A stretch of 64,000 bases of DNA from Drouetiella hepatica Uher 2000/2452 (GTDB lineage Bacteria > Cyanobacteriota > Cyanobacteriia > Elainellales > Elainellaceae), in the NCBI GenBank assembly GCA_019359505.1, contig JAHHHD010000021.1:29939-93938 (forward strand). Direction: 5' to 3'. Positions within the stretch are counted from its first letter, which is position 1. Each line of letters opens with the position of its first letter. This document shows, one piece after another, positions 1 through 8,735 of the stretch. The position numbers and the translations under genes were made by a program. The notes under the pieces were generated by a model. It had not been told where the DNA came from. It did not search any database and was given only the letters and a program-made list of their open reading frames with translations.

Positions 1-1
1 G

Positions 2-697
2 CATCTAGACGGAGAGGCGATCGCTGCTCTAATTCACCATCAGCTCGATTTCAAAACGCTCGCTTTGCTGCCAGAAGCCTTACCACCAGAAGCCAACCTG
101 CCGCCCCCCCACTTGCCACTATGGTTTGCCTCAGTGGTGCCGTCCCAAACCGAGCTTTGGCATACCTACCCCAATGCTCACAGGATTGAGCTGGGGCACA
201 TTCCGATCGCCGGACTTTACCCCACTTTAGGAGTCGATCGCGCTCTAGCTCTATGGGGCGCTACGCAGACTTTGGGTGCGCCGATGCTGGTGATTGATGC
301 CGGGACAGCGCTGACCTTAACAGGGGCAGATGGCGCGGCGCGGCTAGTGGGTGGCGCCATCTTGCCGGGGCTTCAGCTTCAGATGCGATCGCTGCACGAA
401 CATACCGTTTTGCCGTCATTGCAAACGCAAGATCTGATTACCCTGCCGTCGCGTTGGGCAGTGGGCACTTCTGAAGCGATTCAAAGCGGCATTTTGTATA
501 CGCTGCTGGCAGGACTGCAAGACTTTATTGCCGACTGGCTCCGGCAGTTTCCAGGAAGCACGATCGCCATTACGGGCGGCGATCGGCTGCTGCTGTTCAA
601 CTTGCTGCAACAGCGTTTTCCTCACCTGGTGGCTGAGGTCAAACTTGAGGCTAATTTAATCTTTTGGGGCATTCAGGCCGTCAGAAAGCCCTACTAA
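2..697 (+). CDS. coaX: Type III pantothenate kinase, 5' end outside window
   Basis: Phosphorylates pantothenate in the first step of coenzyme A synthesis. The reading frame is open to the window edge, so the N-terminus, which in this family carries the first phosphate-binding Asp motif, lies outside. Visible motifs are VIDAGTALTLTGAD (the second conserved Asp and Thr of the ASKHA fold), GGAILPGLQLQMRSL, and AITGGD near the C-terminus. These identify the type III (CoaX) family, the form used by most cyanobacteria. The gene ends in TAA and is followed 85 bp later by a radical SAM gene on the same strand. The TTG at 65 is internal and should not be taken as the start. Confidence 0.9.
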   Translation, partial: HLDGEAIAALIHHQLDFKTLALLPEALPPEANLPPPHLPLWFASVVPSQTELWHTYPNAHRIELGHIPIAGLYPTLGVDRALALWGATQTLGAPMLVIDAGTALTLTGADGAARLVGGAILPGLQLQMRSLHEHTVLPSLQTQDLITLPSRWAVGTSEAIQSGILYTLLAGLQDFIADWLRQFPGSTIAITGGDRLLLFNLLQQRFPHLVAEVKLEANLIFWGIQAVRKPY

Positions 698-784
698 TAA
701 GGGCGCAACATCCGCTCTCTAGGAGGGTTTTGCAGCCTGGGAAAGAGTGTAAGAATTAGAGGAGAACCGTTATGTAGCGCCACT

Positions 785-1885
785 TTGCTGAATTCAATCG
801 ATCGCCCCTTTTCTTCCGTTGAAGTCAAGCCCTCTTCTTCACTAGGGCATAAAACCAGCCTGTGGCTACCCGATCGCGTTCTCTTCACCCCTGCCGCGCT
901 CGAAGAACCTTGGGGGCAAAAAATTCTGTCTCGCGTCCAGTCTTTAAACCTGCCCGTAGAAGAACTGCCACGCAATCGACTCACCGGACTGCGGGGAGAA
1001 ACCGAGCGAGAAACCTATGGAATCGCCAAACGGACTCTAGCGATCGTCACCGCCCCGCCCAGCAGCTTCAAACTCAGCCCGATTCCTCCCTCTGCGGATT
1101 GGCAGTTTCACTTGGCTGAAGGATGCCCTGCCCACTGCCAATATTGCTACCTTGCGGGCAGTCTTCAAGGCCCCCCCGTGATTCGGGCGTTTGCCAACTT
1201 GCCCGAAATTTTGCAGAATTTGGCGGCTTACGAGGCTCCTAGCCCCACCAGCTTTGAGGTGAGCTGCTACACCGATCCGCTGGGCATTGAGCATTTGACG
1301 GGCAGTTTGGCAGAGTGCATTCGCTACTTTGGCACCCGCGAACAGGGGCGTTTGCGCTGGGTTTCTAAATTTGACGACGTAGAGGATCTGCTAGATTTGC
1401 CCCACAGCAATCACACGCGCTGTCGCATGAGCGTCAACGCTGCTCCGATTAGCGATCGCCTAGAGGGCGGCACGGCTGCGGTTGCAGATCGGCTTCAGGC
1501 ATTGCGCAGGCTGGCGCTTCCCCGTGAGCAGGGCGGCGGCGGCTATCCGGTGGGTTTGGTGATTGCGCCAATTATGCCGATCGAGGATTGGCAAATGCAT
1601 TACGGCTCTCTGTTCAGCCAGATCCGCGAGGCGATCGATTTTGAGTGCGATCTGACGTTTGAGCTGATTTCCCATCGCTTTACGCCCGGATCGAAGAACG
1701 TGCTGCAAGCCTGGTATCCCAACAGCAAGCTAGACATGGATGAGTCGAATCGCATCATTAAGCGCAATAAGTTTGGGGGCATGAAGTATGTTTATGATGG
1801 CGATACGATGAAGACGCTGCGGAAATTTTTTGAGCAGCAGATTCAAACGCACTTTCCCCAGGCTAAAGTTTTGTACTGGACTTAA
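785..1885 (+). CDS. Spore photoproduct lyase-like radical SAM protein
   Basis: Radical SAM protein of the SplB (spore photoproduct lyase) family, about 366 aa. It has the cluster motif CPAHCQYC (Cys114, 118, 121; CX3CX2C) and, within FEVSCYTDPLGIEHLT, a Cys161 that aligns by context with the hydrogen-donor Cys of Bacillus SplB. In spore formers the enzyme reverses the UV spore photoproduct in DNA. Cyanobacteria do not sporulate, so the substrate here is unknown; repair of thymine photoproducts is an inference. TTG at 785 is the assigned start; the conserved part begins at SLWLPDRVLFTP about 25 residues in, so a slightly later start is possible. A glycosyltransferase gene follows directly. Confidence 0.8.
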   Translation: MLNSIDRPFSSVEVKPSSSLGHKTSLWLPDRVLFTPAALEEPWGQKILSRVQSLNLPVEELPRNRLTGLRGETERETYGIAKRTLAIVTAPPSSFKLSPIPPSADWQFHLAEGCPAHCQYCYLAGSLQGPPVIRAFANLPEILQNLAAYEAPSPTSFEVSCYTDPLGIEHLTGSLAECIRYFGTREQGRLRWVSKFDDVEDLLDLPHSNHTRCRMSVNAAPISDRLEGGTAAVADRLQALRRLALPREQGGGGYPVGLVIAPIMPIEDWQMHYGSLFSQIREAIDFECDLTFELISHRFTPGSKNVLQAWYPNSKLDMDESNRIIKRNKFGGMKYVYDGDTMKTLRKFFEQQIQTHFPQAKVLYWT

Positions 1886-1901
1886 GTTTTGTATTGGACT
1901 C
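1866..1901 (+). repeat. 18-bp tandem duplication across a stop codon
   Basis: AAGTTTTGTACTGGACTT is followed at once by AAGTTTTGTATTGGACTC. The first copy encodes the last codons and stop of the radical SAM gene; the second lies in the short spacer before the next gene. Confidence 0.75.
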
Positions 1902-1908
1902 AGTAACC

Positions 1909-2913
1909 ATGCGAAAACTCTACTTTTTAGTTCCGGGTACAGGCGATCGATTTGCCTGTGGTGGGCTGTGGGCAGAGCTAAAGGTGCTGGCGCTGGCTCA
2001 GCAGATTTGCACCGCCGAGGTGGTAACCTATCGTCAGCGCGAAAAAGACACGCTGTTTCTGGATGACGTGCTGCAAGATGATTCATTGCGATCTCATTTG
2101 CAGGACGCTATTTTTGTCATGAGCTGGGGATTTGATATTCCGAAGTTAGCCGCTAGACTGCGATCGCAAAATCTTATCTATCACGCCCATAGCGCAGGTT
2201 ATGGCTTTACTCTGCCTGCTCAAGTTCCTATCATGACCGTCAGCCGTAATACGCTGGGTTACTGGGGACAGAAAGCGCCGCACTCGCCGATTTACTATCT
2301 GCCAAACCAGATTTCTGATGAGTTTAGTAACCTCAACGGCGATCGCGATATTGATGTGTTGCTGCAAGCCCGCAAGTCGTCCGAATACCTATTACAAGAG
2401 CTAGTTCCGGCTTTGCGATCGCGCTGTCGGGTAGAAGTGGTACAGTCCTACGTTGAGGATTTGCCGGGGCTATTTAATCGCGCCAAGGTTTACCTTTACG
2501 ATTCGGCAGAATATTGGGCGCAGCAGGGAGTCAGCGAAGGGTTTGGGCTTCAGCCGATGGAGGCGATCGCCTGTGGCTGTCAGGTGTTTTCCAGCGTCAA
2601 CGGCGGACTGTCGGACTATCTTGATCCAGGTTTCAACGCCCAAAAGATTGCCTGTTACTCCAAAGAATATGATATTCAGCGCATTCTCAAGGCGTTAGAG
2701 AAACCGTCTCATGTGCCGCCAGAGAGTTTCTTTGAGGAATATCGGGGGGAGGCGATCGTGGAGAAACTAGGGGCGATTCTGAAGGACATGAATGACTTCT
2801 TTGATCACAAACAAAACCATCCCTCCAATATTGCGCCTTTAACCTCGGCTAGATTACTCCAGCTCAACACCCAAAGAATTCTGGGTAAGCTCAAGAAGAA
2901 ACTAATGGGATAA
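1909..2913 (+). CDS. Glycosyltransferase family 4-type protein
   Basis: Predicted retaining GT-B glycosyltransferase of 334 aa. The N-terminal domain (MRKLYFLVPGTGDRFACGGLW) binds the acceptor and the C-terminal half carries the nucleotide-sugar signature SEGFGLQPMEAIACGC with the two spaced Glu residues of GT4 enzymes. I prefer ATG 1909 because homologous GT-B proteins begin with a short beta strand such as KLYFLVPG; the upstream TTG (1894) lies in the tandem duplication. Sugar donor and acceptor cannot be read from sequence. No other polysaccharide genes lie nearby, so it is not part of a visible capsule or LPS cluster. Confidence 0.8.
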   Translation: MRKLYFLVPGTGDRFACGGLWAELKVLALAQQICTAEVVTYRQREKDTLFLDDVLQDDSLRSHLQDAIFVMSWGFDIPKLAARLRSQNLIYHAHSAGYGFTLPAQVPIMTVSRNTLGYWGQKAPHSPIYYLPNQISDEFSNLNGDRDIDVLLQARKSSEYLLQELVPALRSRCRVEVVQSYVEDLPGLFNRAKVYLYDSAEYWAQQGVSEGFGLQPMEAIACGCQVFSSVNGGLSDYLDPGFNAQKIACYSKEYDIQRILKALEKPSHVPPESFFEEYRGEAIVEKLGAILKDMNDFFDHKQNHPSNIAPLTSARLLQLNTQRILGKLKKKLMG

Positions 2914-3024
2914 GTATTATGAGTATCAAATACTATGTCCTAAGCATTAGACAGGATGTTCTGAGTCTCAAGTCTGATACTTTCTGTGTCAGGGCGAATT
3001 GCTGCTGCTGAATTGAGGTACGGA

Positions 3025-3100
3025 AGCCCCCCAAATCCCCCAATTCTGGGGGACTTCCGAACCCTTCAAAGTCCCCCAGATTTGGGGGATTTAGGGGGCT
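3025..3100. repeat. MITE-like element with C-rich terminal inverted repeats
   Basis: The ends AGCCCCCCAAATCCCCCA and TGGGGGATTTAGGGGGCT are inverted copies with one mismatch over 18 bp. The interior carries a second inverted pair (GGGGGACTT / AAAGTCCCCC). The ends resemble those of the two larger repeats around the DUF559 gene at 48 kb. Confidence 0.7.
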
Positions 3101-3154
3101 AGCAAACTGTCAACTGCGACAGATCCATCTTTCAATCTCCACGGGTAGATTCCC

Positions 3155-3223
3155 CGCCGCTTGCGGCGTAAGTCATTAGCAAGAAAAGTTGGCTGTTCAT
3201 ACTCCGTCCGCTTGCGGCGGAGT
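3155..3223. repeat. Two short CCGC-TT-GCGG hairpins
   Basis: CGCCGC-TT-GCGGCG at 3155-3168 and ACTCCG-T-CCGC-TT-GCGG-CGGAGT at 3201-3223 share the same core, CCGCTTGCGG. They are 33 bp apart and could form two adjacent RNA or DNA hairpins. Confidence 0.6.
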
Positions 3224-3403
3224 TCTTGATTTCTCAACTTCTCTCATCCCCAAAGCCCGATCGTTTCCCATTAAAGCCTGATACTCGGAGCATCAAGCGC
3301 GATCGCCCCTCAACTCAATTAGTATGAGAATTTCGATCGCTCTTTGCGTGCAAAGGCAGGGCTAGAGAAAAAAGTGCAAAAGGCAAAACAAGAGAGCAAA
3401 AGG

Positions 3404-5488
3404 CTACAGAGTCCTGGAGAGGACGCAGACAACTCGAAAACCGATATTGATGAGCCGGACATCGGGGTTGAAGTAGTTTCGATATGCAGAACGACAATCC
3501 CTCGGATTGTTGAACCAAGAGCCGCCGCGTATCAGTCGAAATTGATTGTTCTTTTCACTCAGCCACGCTTTACCATCAGTCGGTGCCCCTTGATAATTTT
3601 CATGCCAGTGATCGGCACACCATTCCCAAACATTGCCATGCATATCGTACAGCCCAAAAGCATTGGCGACTTTGAAGCTACCTACTGAAGTGGTTGCTTC
3701 ACGGAAGACTCCTTTTGTTCCCTGACTATAATTACCCGCATCAGTTTTGCCCTGCGATTTCCAATCTCTACCGCGATAGTTTGCTAGATCTGTGGTAACC
3801 GTTTCGCCAAAATGAAATGGTGTTTTTGTTTCCGCGCGACAGGCATATTCCCACTCTGCTTCCGATGGCAAACGATATTGTCGTCCTGTTTTTTTGGAAA
3901 GGCGATCGCAAAACTCCACGGCGTCATCCCAGGAAATATTTTCTACAGGTCGATCGCTTCCTTTGAAGGTAGATGGATCAGGTTTGAGGTCAAGCTTGAC
4001 TTTAGGCAAACCAGCAAACGCTTTCCACTGAGCTTGTGTCACCTGAAATTTACCCATCAAAAACGACTGAATGGCAACTGAGTGCTGTGGTCTCTCACGC
4101 CCAAGCCTTTCCAGCTCTGTTTCAGGCGATCCCATCTGGAATGTTCCATTAGGAATCATCATCATATCTAGCACTACTCCGCTACCCAAATCTTCCTTGA
4201 AAACCTGAGCTTGCTTTTGCTCTGGCTTATTTTGTTGCCCTATGGCATCCACCGTAACCATCGCAAACTCAAAAGGCTCTAATTTTAGATTCGTAGAAGC
4301 TGAAGAAGTAGAAGGCAATGGCTTCGCCGTTTGAGACTCTAAAGTAGGGCGAAATAATGCCTGACCTAGAAAGGCTGTTCCCAACCCTGCTCCGCTAAAG
4401 CTAGCAATTTGAAGCAATCGCCGTCTGCTTAAAGGTAAGCTCAGTCTTAGCGTAGAGACACGCGGCACAGAGAAAAGCCTTGAGATTAGAAGAAAGAATC
4501 GACCAGACGAAACCGATCGCGCACCCCCAAATGGTCGAGTCGGCGGAGTCGGCGGCGCTGGGTTGTGTCTGAGGCGATCGATTCTCCGAATGCCATCCAG
4601 CGCATCTTGATCGGCTGGAGAAACCATCAGCACTCGAATCCAAAAACCCTCAGCCAGCTCAAAATCTCCAGTCCCTTCAGCCCGAAAAGCATCCAGCTTC
4701 AAAGTTTCGGCATCTCGCAACGTGGCAAAGCGGGGCAGCAAAATTAGATGATACTTGCTGGCAGGTTCCACCACTGCATAGGGAACTTGCACAGGTTTGT
4801 CGAAATGCTGATTGATCTGGGGGAGGCGATCGCGCAACCGCTGATAAAGCCGCTCCACCGTGGCGCAGTTGCCCTCCCCCTGAATCCGCAGCGCCTCCAG
4901 CAACGTGTGGGTAAACGCCCCCTGCTGAAGCTGATCAATTTCATAGGACACCTGACGCGGACTGCATGAAAACAGCGTAATCACGCCCTGCTGAATTTCT
5001 GTGCCAAGGACTTCTGTGCCAATACCCAAGCCATCCCGTCTGCCCTCGCTACGGCAAGCATCTAGCAACATCACCACATTGTCAGCACCACAGCGCCGCA
5101 GACGTTCCGTAATGTAATACAGCGAAAGGGCAGAACGTTGAATATCCTGCAAATAAGCATCGATCGGCATCAAATAATCTCGCCCTTCATCGCGCACCCC
5201 ATGCCCCGCAAAAAAGAACCAGAGATTATCCCCAGCTTTCAAAAAAGGCTGCTCAAACCGGACGTGCAAAAATCGGCTCAAGGTCGTGTAGGTGGGCGTA
5301 GAGTCAATATCCTCACCGTAGTCTTGAGCAATGGGAGGCGAATCATCCGAAAAATGATAAACCTGCTCAAACTGAACTTCGTTACGGAAATAATCCCGCA
5401 TTGCTTCCGCATCGCGCTGGGCATAGCTCAGCCGTTGCAGATTGCGATAGCCGTTAATGCCGATCGTGATTGCCCAATTTTTACCCAC
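3404..5488 (-). CDS. Caspase-like (C14) protease fused to an FGE/SUMF1-type domain
   Basis: 694-aa fusion. Residues 1-245 form a bacterial caspase-like domain (WAITIGINGYRNLQRL) with the catalytic dyad in place: His96 in FFFAGHGVRDEGRDY and Cys145 in LLDACRSEGR. A hydrophobic segment near 358-378, preceded by SRRR, may cross the membrane. Residues 438-694 form a formylglycine-generating-enzyme-like domain (MIPNGTFQMGSP, LPSEAEWEYACR, GNVWEWCADHW, RGGSW, GFRVV). Of the two active-site Cys of true FGEs only one has a counterpart (Cys665), so this half is probably a binding domain. The start is GTG, 6 bp after the upstream partner gene's stop, implying coupled translation. Such fusions are often placed in bacterial stress or conflict systems; that role is inference. 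Confidence 0.88.
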   Translation of the reverse strand: MGKNWAITIGINGYRNLQRLSYAQRDAEAMRDYFRNEVQFEQVYHFSDDSPPIAQDYGEDIDSTPTYTTLSRFLHVRFEQPFLKAGDNLWFFFAGHGVRDEGRDYLMPIDAYLQDIQRSALSLYYITERLRRCGADNVVMLLDACRSEGRRDGLGIGTEVLGTEIQQGVITLFSCSPRQVSYEIDQLQQGAFTHTLLEALRIQGEGNCATVERLYQRLRDRLPQINQHFDKPVQVPYAVVEPASKYHLILLPRFATLRDAETLKLDAFRAEGTGDFELAEGFWIRVLMVSPADQDALDGIRRIDRLRHNPAPPTPPTRPFGGARSVSSGRFFLLISRLFSVPRVSTLRLSLPLSRRRLLQIASFSGAGLGTAFLGQALFRPTLESQTAKPLPSTSSASTNLKLEPFEFAMVTVDAIGQQNKPEQKQAQVFKEDLGSGVVLDMMMIPNGTFQMGSPETELERLGRERPQHSVAIQSFLMGKFQVTQAQWKAFAGLPKVKLDLKPDPSTFKGSDRPVENISWDDAVEFCDRLSKKTGRQYRLPSEAEWEYACRAETKTPFHFGETVTTDLANYRGRDWKSQGKTDAGNYSQGTKGVFREATTSVGSFKVANAFGLYDMHGNVWEWCADHWHENYQGAPTDGKAWLSEKNNQFRLIRGGSWFNNPRDCRSAYRNYFNPDVRLINIGFRVVCVLSRTL

Positions 5489-5494
5489 CCGTCT

Positions 5495-5944
5495 TTACCC
5501 ATCCGTCGGTGAAACGCGCTTAAACTTCAATTTAATGGCGCCCTTCTGTCCTGTCTTGGCGCTATTTCCCACAATACTAATCTGTCCTTCTCCATTCACC
5601 TCGATCGATAGCTCCACTTCATCCAGCACCATGCCCGGAGGATTCGCCAGACTCGCCTGAGCTGGATTAGCCTGATCCAGCTCAACCTGATCCGGATCAA
5701 CCTGACTCTGATTAAACAGCTCCGTCACCACTTGCAGCAAACCCTTCATCTGCCGCTTCAAGACTTCCTTGGGCACCGCAACGGGCTTTCTCACCAGAGT
5801 CGTGACACGCTCCTTAACCCGTTGCCCAAAGCCCCCGCCCGTGTCCTCGCTGCCCCGTCCACCCCGCTGAACTTCCGTGGTTTCAGTCGTTTCTGTAACC
5901 TCCACTTCCGTCACAATCCAAACCGTAGATTCATCCACCATCAC
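5495..5944 (-). CDS. Trypco1-like (CU044_2847 family) protease partner
   Basis: 149-aa acidic, soluble protein directly upstream of the caspase-FGE gene in a tight two-gene operon. It has a variable Thr/Glu/Gly-rich start, a central part (VKERVTTLVRKP, MKGLLQVVTELF) and a conserved end (LDEVELSIEVNGEGQISIVG ... GAIKLKFKR). This end matches my recollection of the trypsin-co-occurring domain 1 (Trypco1, also CU044_2847), which is encoded beside trypsin-like or caspase-like proteases. The family function is not established; its constant pairing with proteases suggests a regulator or substrate. Family assignment is by pattern recognition only. Confidence 0.7.
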   Translation of the reverse strand: MMVDESTVWIVTEVEVTETTETTEVQRGGRGSEDTGGGFGQRVKERVTTLVRKPVAVPKEVLKRQMKGLLQVVTELFNQSQVDPDQVELDQANPAQASLANPPGMVLDEVELSIEVNGEGQISIVGNSAKTGQKGAIKLKFKRVSPTDG

Positions 5945-6076
5945 TCTGCCTCACGACCCTGGGAATCTCTTCTATTTTCTCTGAGAACAAGACTTTCGAT
6001 TGGTAATTGGTAGGGATCTTTGGTAACTTAGCTTTCACCCGCTCTCTGATGTTTGTTCCCCGCGCCTCCCTTCTCC

Positions 6077-7204
6077 ATGTACCTGAAAACCCTCCACCTC
6101 AGACACTTTCGCAACTACCGCGAGCAGCAGGTGGAGTTTGCTGCCCCTAAAACCATTTTGGTGGGGGAAAATGCTCAGGGAAAGTCGAATTTGCTAGAGG
6201 CAGTCGAGCTATTGGCAACCCTGCGATCGCATCGAGCCTTACGCGATCGGGAGCTAGTTCTGGACAGCACTCAAGCCGGACAAATTATGGCGGTGCTAGA
6301 GCGCGATTCTGGAACGATCGATCTGGCGATTACCCTACGCAGCAACAGTCGGCGCACGGTCAGCCTGAACGGGGAGGCGCTAAAACGGCAGCTCGATTTT
6401 CTGGGCATCATGAATGCCGTGCAGTTCTCCAGCCTGGATCTCGACCTGGTGCGGGGCAGCCCCAGCGAACGGCGCAACTGGCTGGATACTTTGCTCACTC
6501 AGCTAGAGCCTGTTTATGCCTATATTTTGCAGCAGTACAACATGGTCTTGCGGCAGCGAAACGCCTTGCTGAAGCAGCAGCGATCGCCGCGCGGAGCAGA
6601 AGCCAATCCCCCGGATTCGACTCAGCTTGCTCTCTGGGATGCGCAGCTGGCGGCGATCGGCTGTCGAGTCATTCGGCGACGAGCCAGAATTTTGGAGCGG
6701 CTGGCTCCCCTAGCGCAGCATTGGCATCAGGCAATTAGCGGCAGCAGAGAGCATCTAGAAGTTCGATATGTGCCCAACGTGCAGCTTGAGCAAGATGACC
6801 CAGTGCTATTGCAGCAGGCGTTTTTGGATAAATTGCAGATACGGGCGATCGCTGAGCAGCAGCAGGGCACAACGCTGGTCGGGCCCCATCGAGACGAGGT
6901 GGAGTTTACGATTAACAAGACCCCAGCGCGGCAGTATGGCTCTCAAGGACAGCAGCGAACGCTGGTGCTGGCGCTAAAGCTGGCTGAACTAAAATTGATT
7001 GAGGCGATTGTGGGAGAGCCGCCGCTGCTGCTGCTAGATGACGTGTTGGCAGAACTAGATTTAAATCGTCAAAACAAGCTGCTGGAAACGATTCAAGATC
7101 GGTTTCAAACGTTAATCACCACAACACATCTCGGCTCTTTCGATGCCCAGTGGCTCAAGTCCTCGCAAATTCTCACAGTTCAGTCGGGGCAGATCTTAGC
7201 CTGA
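6077..7204 (+). CDS. recF: DNA replication/repair protein RecF
   Basis: RecF helps load RecA at single-strand gaps after DNA damage. The product (375 aa) starts [14 protein letters not shown], then the Walker A loop GENAQGKSN near residue 30, the ABC-like signature [18 protein letters not shown], and Walker [13 protein letters not shown] near the C-terminus. ATG 6077 gives the standard RecF N-terminus; the upstream GTG (6053) would add eight unconserved residues. It stands alone here, not beside dnaA/dnaN/gyrB as in many bacteria, which is usual for cyanobacteria. Confidence 0.95.
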   Translation: MYLKTLHLRHFRNYREQQVEFAAPKTILVGENAQGKSNLLEAVELLATLRSHRALRDRELVLDSTQAGQIMAVLERDSGTIDLAITLRSNSRRTVSLNGEALKRQLDFLGIMNAVQFSSLDLDLVRGSPSERRNWLDTLLTQLEPVYAYILQQYNMVLRQRNALLKQQRSPRGAEANPPDSTQLALWDAQLAAIGCRVIRRRARILERLAPLAQHWHQAISGSREHLEVRYVPNVQLEQDDPVLLQQAFLDKLQIRAIAEQQQGTTLVGPHRDEVEFTINKTPARQYGSQGQQRTLVLALKLAELKLIEAIVGEPPLLLLDDVLAELDLNRQNKLLETIQDRFQTLITTTHLGSFDAQWLKSSQILTVQSGQILA

Positions 7205-7665
7205 CGTAAGTACCTCCTGTCCTGGACTGCTTGCAGGTCAGAGTTCTTAGCTTCAGCACCGCCTTAGCTCGACTTTATCCGTTCTGAATTAGAACCATTT
7301 TTGACGGAGCCTGAATTGTAGGCAGACTCTCAATGTCTTTAAGTGTCAGGCATTTAACCGATATGGAAACCGCCAAGGCGGTTAGGGCGGGGACATCCGT
7401 AGTGCTTCATGCCCCGGATGACCTCTCATACCACTTTAAATTATCTGCCCTGTTTGGGTCTTAAATTGGTATCAGATCTGGAGGTCTATGCTTCAGAGGA
7501 TTAATCTTAGATTCAGCAAAGTTCAGATTTGGATTGACGGGATTAGGGTAATCTCCGTAGTATTATGAATACTAGAGTTAATAAATGTAAACAATTAGGC
7601 ATCAATCTTTATTTTTCTCGCAATTTTTGTTTTTCTATATTGCTAAGCCTCCCTTAATGTTTCTA
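7205..7665. other. 461-bp intergenic region
   Basis: No supported gene. It contains CCTTAGCTCGACTTTATCC (7262-7280), which recurs exactly at 61653-61671, and an A/T-rich stretch from about 7550 that probably holds the promoter of the next gene. Confidence 0.6.
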
Positions 7666-8463
7666 ATGTCGCAAGCTTCTCTAAGAAAAAATTTTGGATT
7701 CTGTGCTGCTTTTTGGCTGATATTGATGACCTGGGCGATCGCCCCTGCCTACGCGTACGACAACCCCGATCTGTTGCCGCAAACCCGCACTAACATTATC
7801 GACCTAGCAGATTCTTTATCCTCCTTGCAACAAGAAAAGCTAGACGCTGACTTAGACGAGTTTGAGGCAGAGACAGGCTGGAAGCTTAGGGTTTTGACGC
7901 AATTCGATCGCACTCCCGGTCGAGCCGTTAAAGATTTCTGGGGATTGGATGATCGGAGTGTGCTGCTGGTTGCAGACCCTAGGGGCGGTAATTTGCTCAG
8001 CTTCAGCGTTGGCGACGCCCTCTATGAGCTGCTGCCCCGCACCTTCTGGATTGAGCTACAAACTCGATACGGCAACCAGTTTTACGTCCGTGACAATGGC
8101 GAAGATGCCTCAATTATTGACACGCTTGGTTCGCTGAAAACCTGCCTACGTCGGGGCGGCTGCCTCGTTGTGCCAGGTCTACCTAGAGAGCAGTGGATTT
8201 TAACCTTGATCACTTCGGCGATCGGCGGCTTGGTGTTTGGGTTTGCAGCTCAGCCACGGGACGGCAAAGGCTTTTCGTGGCAGTGGGCGCTGATTTTTTC
8301 GCCGCTGTGGGGCATCCTGTTCATTGCTTTTGGCGTAGGACCTGTGGTTACTCGCACTTCGGACTGGTTGCCTCTGGCACGCAACTTTGCAGGCTTTGCG
8401 CTAGGGGCGATCGTTGCTTACCTATCGCCTATGCTGAGTTCTAAGCCAACCTCTGAAACTTAG
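7666..8463 (+). CDS. psb32: TPM-domain protein, Psb32/TLP18.3 type
   Basis: About 265 aa: signal peptide (FGFCAAFWLILMTWAIAPAYA), a TPM (TLP18.3-Psb32-MOLO1) domain from INIIDLADSLSSLQQEKLDADLDEFE through VRDNGEDASIIDTL, and a C-terminal membrane region with two to three helices (LITSAIGGLVFGF, ALIFSPLWGILFIAFGVGPVV, FALGAIVAYLSPML). In cyanobacteria and plants, Psb32/TLP18.3 is linked to photosystem II repair and protection from photodamage. The extra C-terminal helices are common in cyanobacterial homologues. I take the ATG at 7666 (MSQASLRKNF); ATG 7657 or TTG 7627 are alternatives, and no clear ribosome-binding site decides. Confidence 0.75.
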   Translation: MSQASLRKNFGFCAAFWLILMTWAIAPAYAYDNPDLLPQTRTNIIDLADSLSSLQQEKLDADLDEFEAETGWKLRVLTQFDRTPGRAVKDFWGLDDRSVLLVADPRGGNLLSFSVGDALYELLPRTFWIELQTRYGNQFYVRDNGEDASIIDTLGSLKTCLRRGGCLVVPGLPREQWILTLITSAIGGLVFGFAAQPRDGKGFSWQWALIFSPLWGILFIAFGVGPVVTRTSDWLPLARNFAGFALGAIVAYLSPMLSSKPTSET

Positions 8464-8524
8464 GAATTCTAAATCTCAGGCGTTTTAAAATTTAGCCACC
8501 CTGAAACCAGCAATTCTTCTTTTG

Positions 8525-8604
8525 CCCCAAAGCCCGAAAAAGCCCGCCGCAGGCGGGCTTTTTCGGGCTTTGGGGGGAGTTCGCACTCTGCGGGCGCGAA
8601 CTCC
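8525..8604. repeat. Long palindrome (24-bp arms, GCA loop) plus second hairpin
   Basis: Perfect 24-bp arms at 8525-8548 and 8552-8575 around the triplet GCA. A second hairpin follows at once, GGAGTTCGC / GCGAACTCC (8576-8604). It lies between two genes on the + strand and could also act as a terminator for the upstream one, but the arms are far longer than a terminator needs. Confidence 0.9.
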
Positions 8605-8735
8605 CCGATATAAAGATTCCGATACAAAAATAATGAGAACTACTGCCCTGAAACTAGATATTACTATCCGATGCTCTAGGAAAGCTATGATGTCCAGTAG
8701 CATTCAAGTACTTGGGGTATTCAGTTGGGGTGGTC

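Larger units (their letters stand above)
2914..3403. other. 490-bp intergenic region with repeats
   Basis: No convincing gene. It holds a 76-bp element with C-rich inverted ends (3025-3100) and two GC-rich hairpins (3155-3168 and 3201-3223). It separates the glycosyltransferase (+) from the caspase-like gene (-), which converge here. Confidence 0.7.

Noticed and set aside
8464..8735. Cobalamin riboswitch before cobH
   Set aside because: The space is taken up by palindromes; no B12-box-like sequence was recognised.
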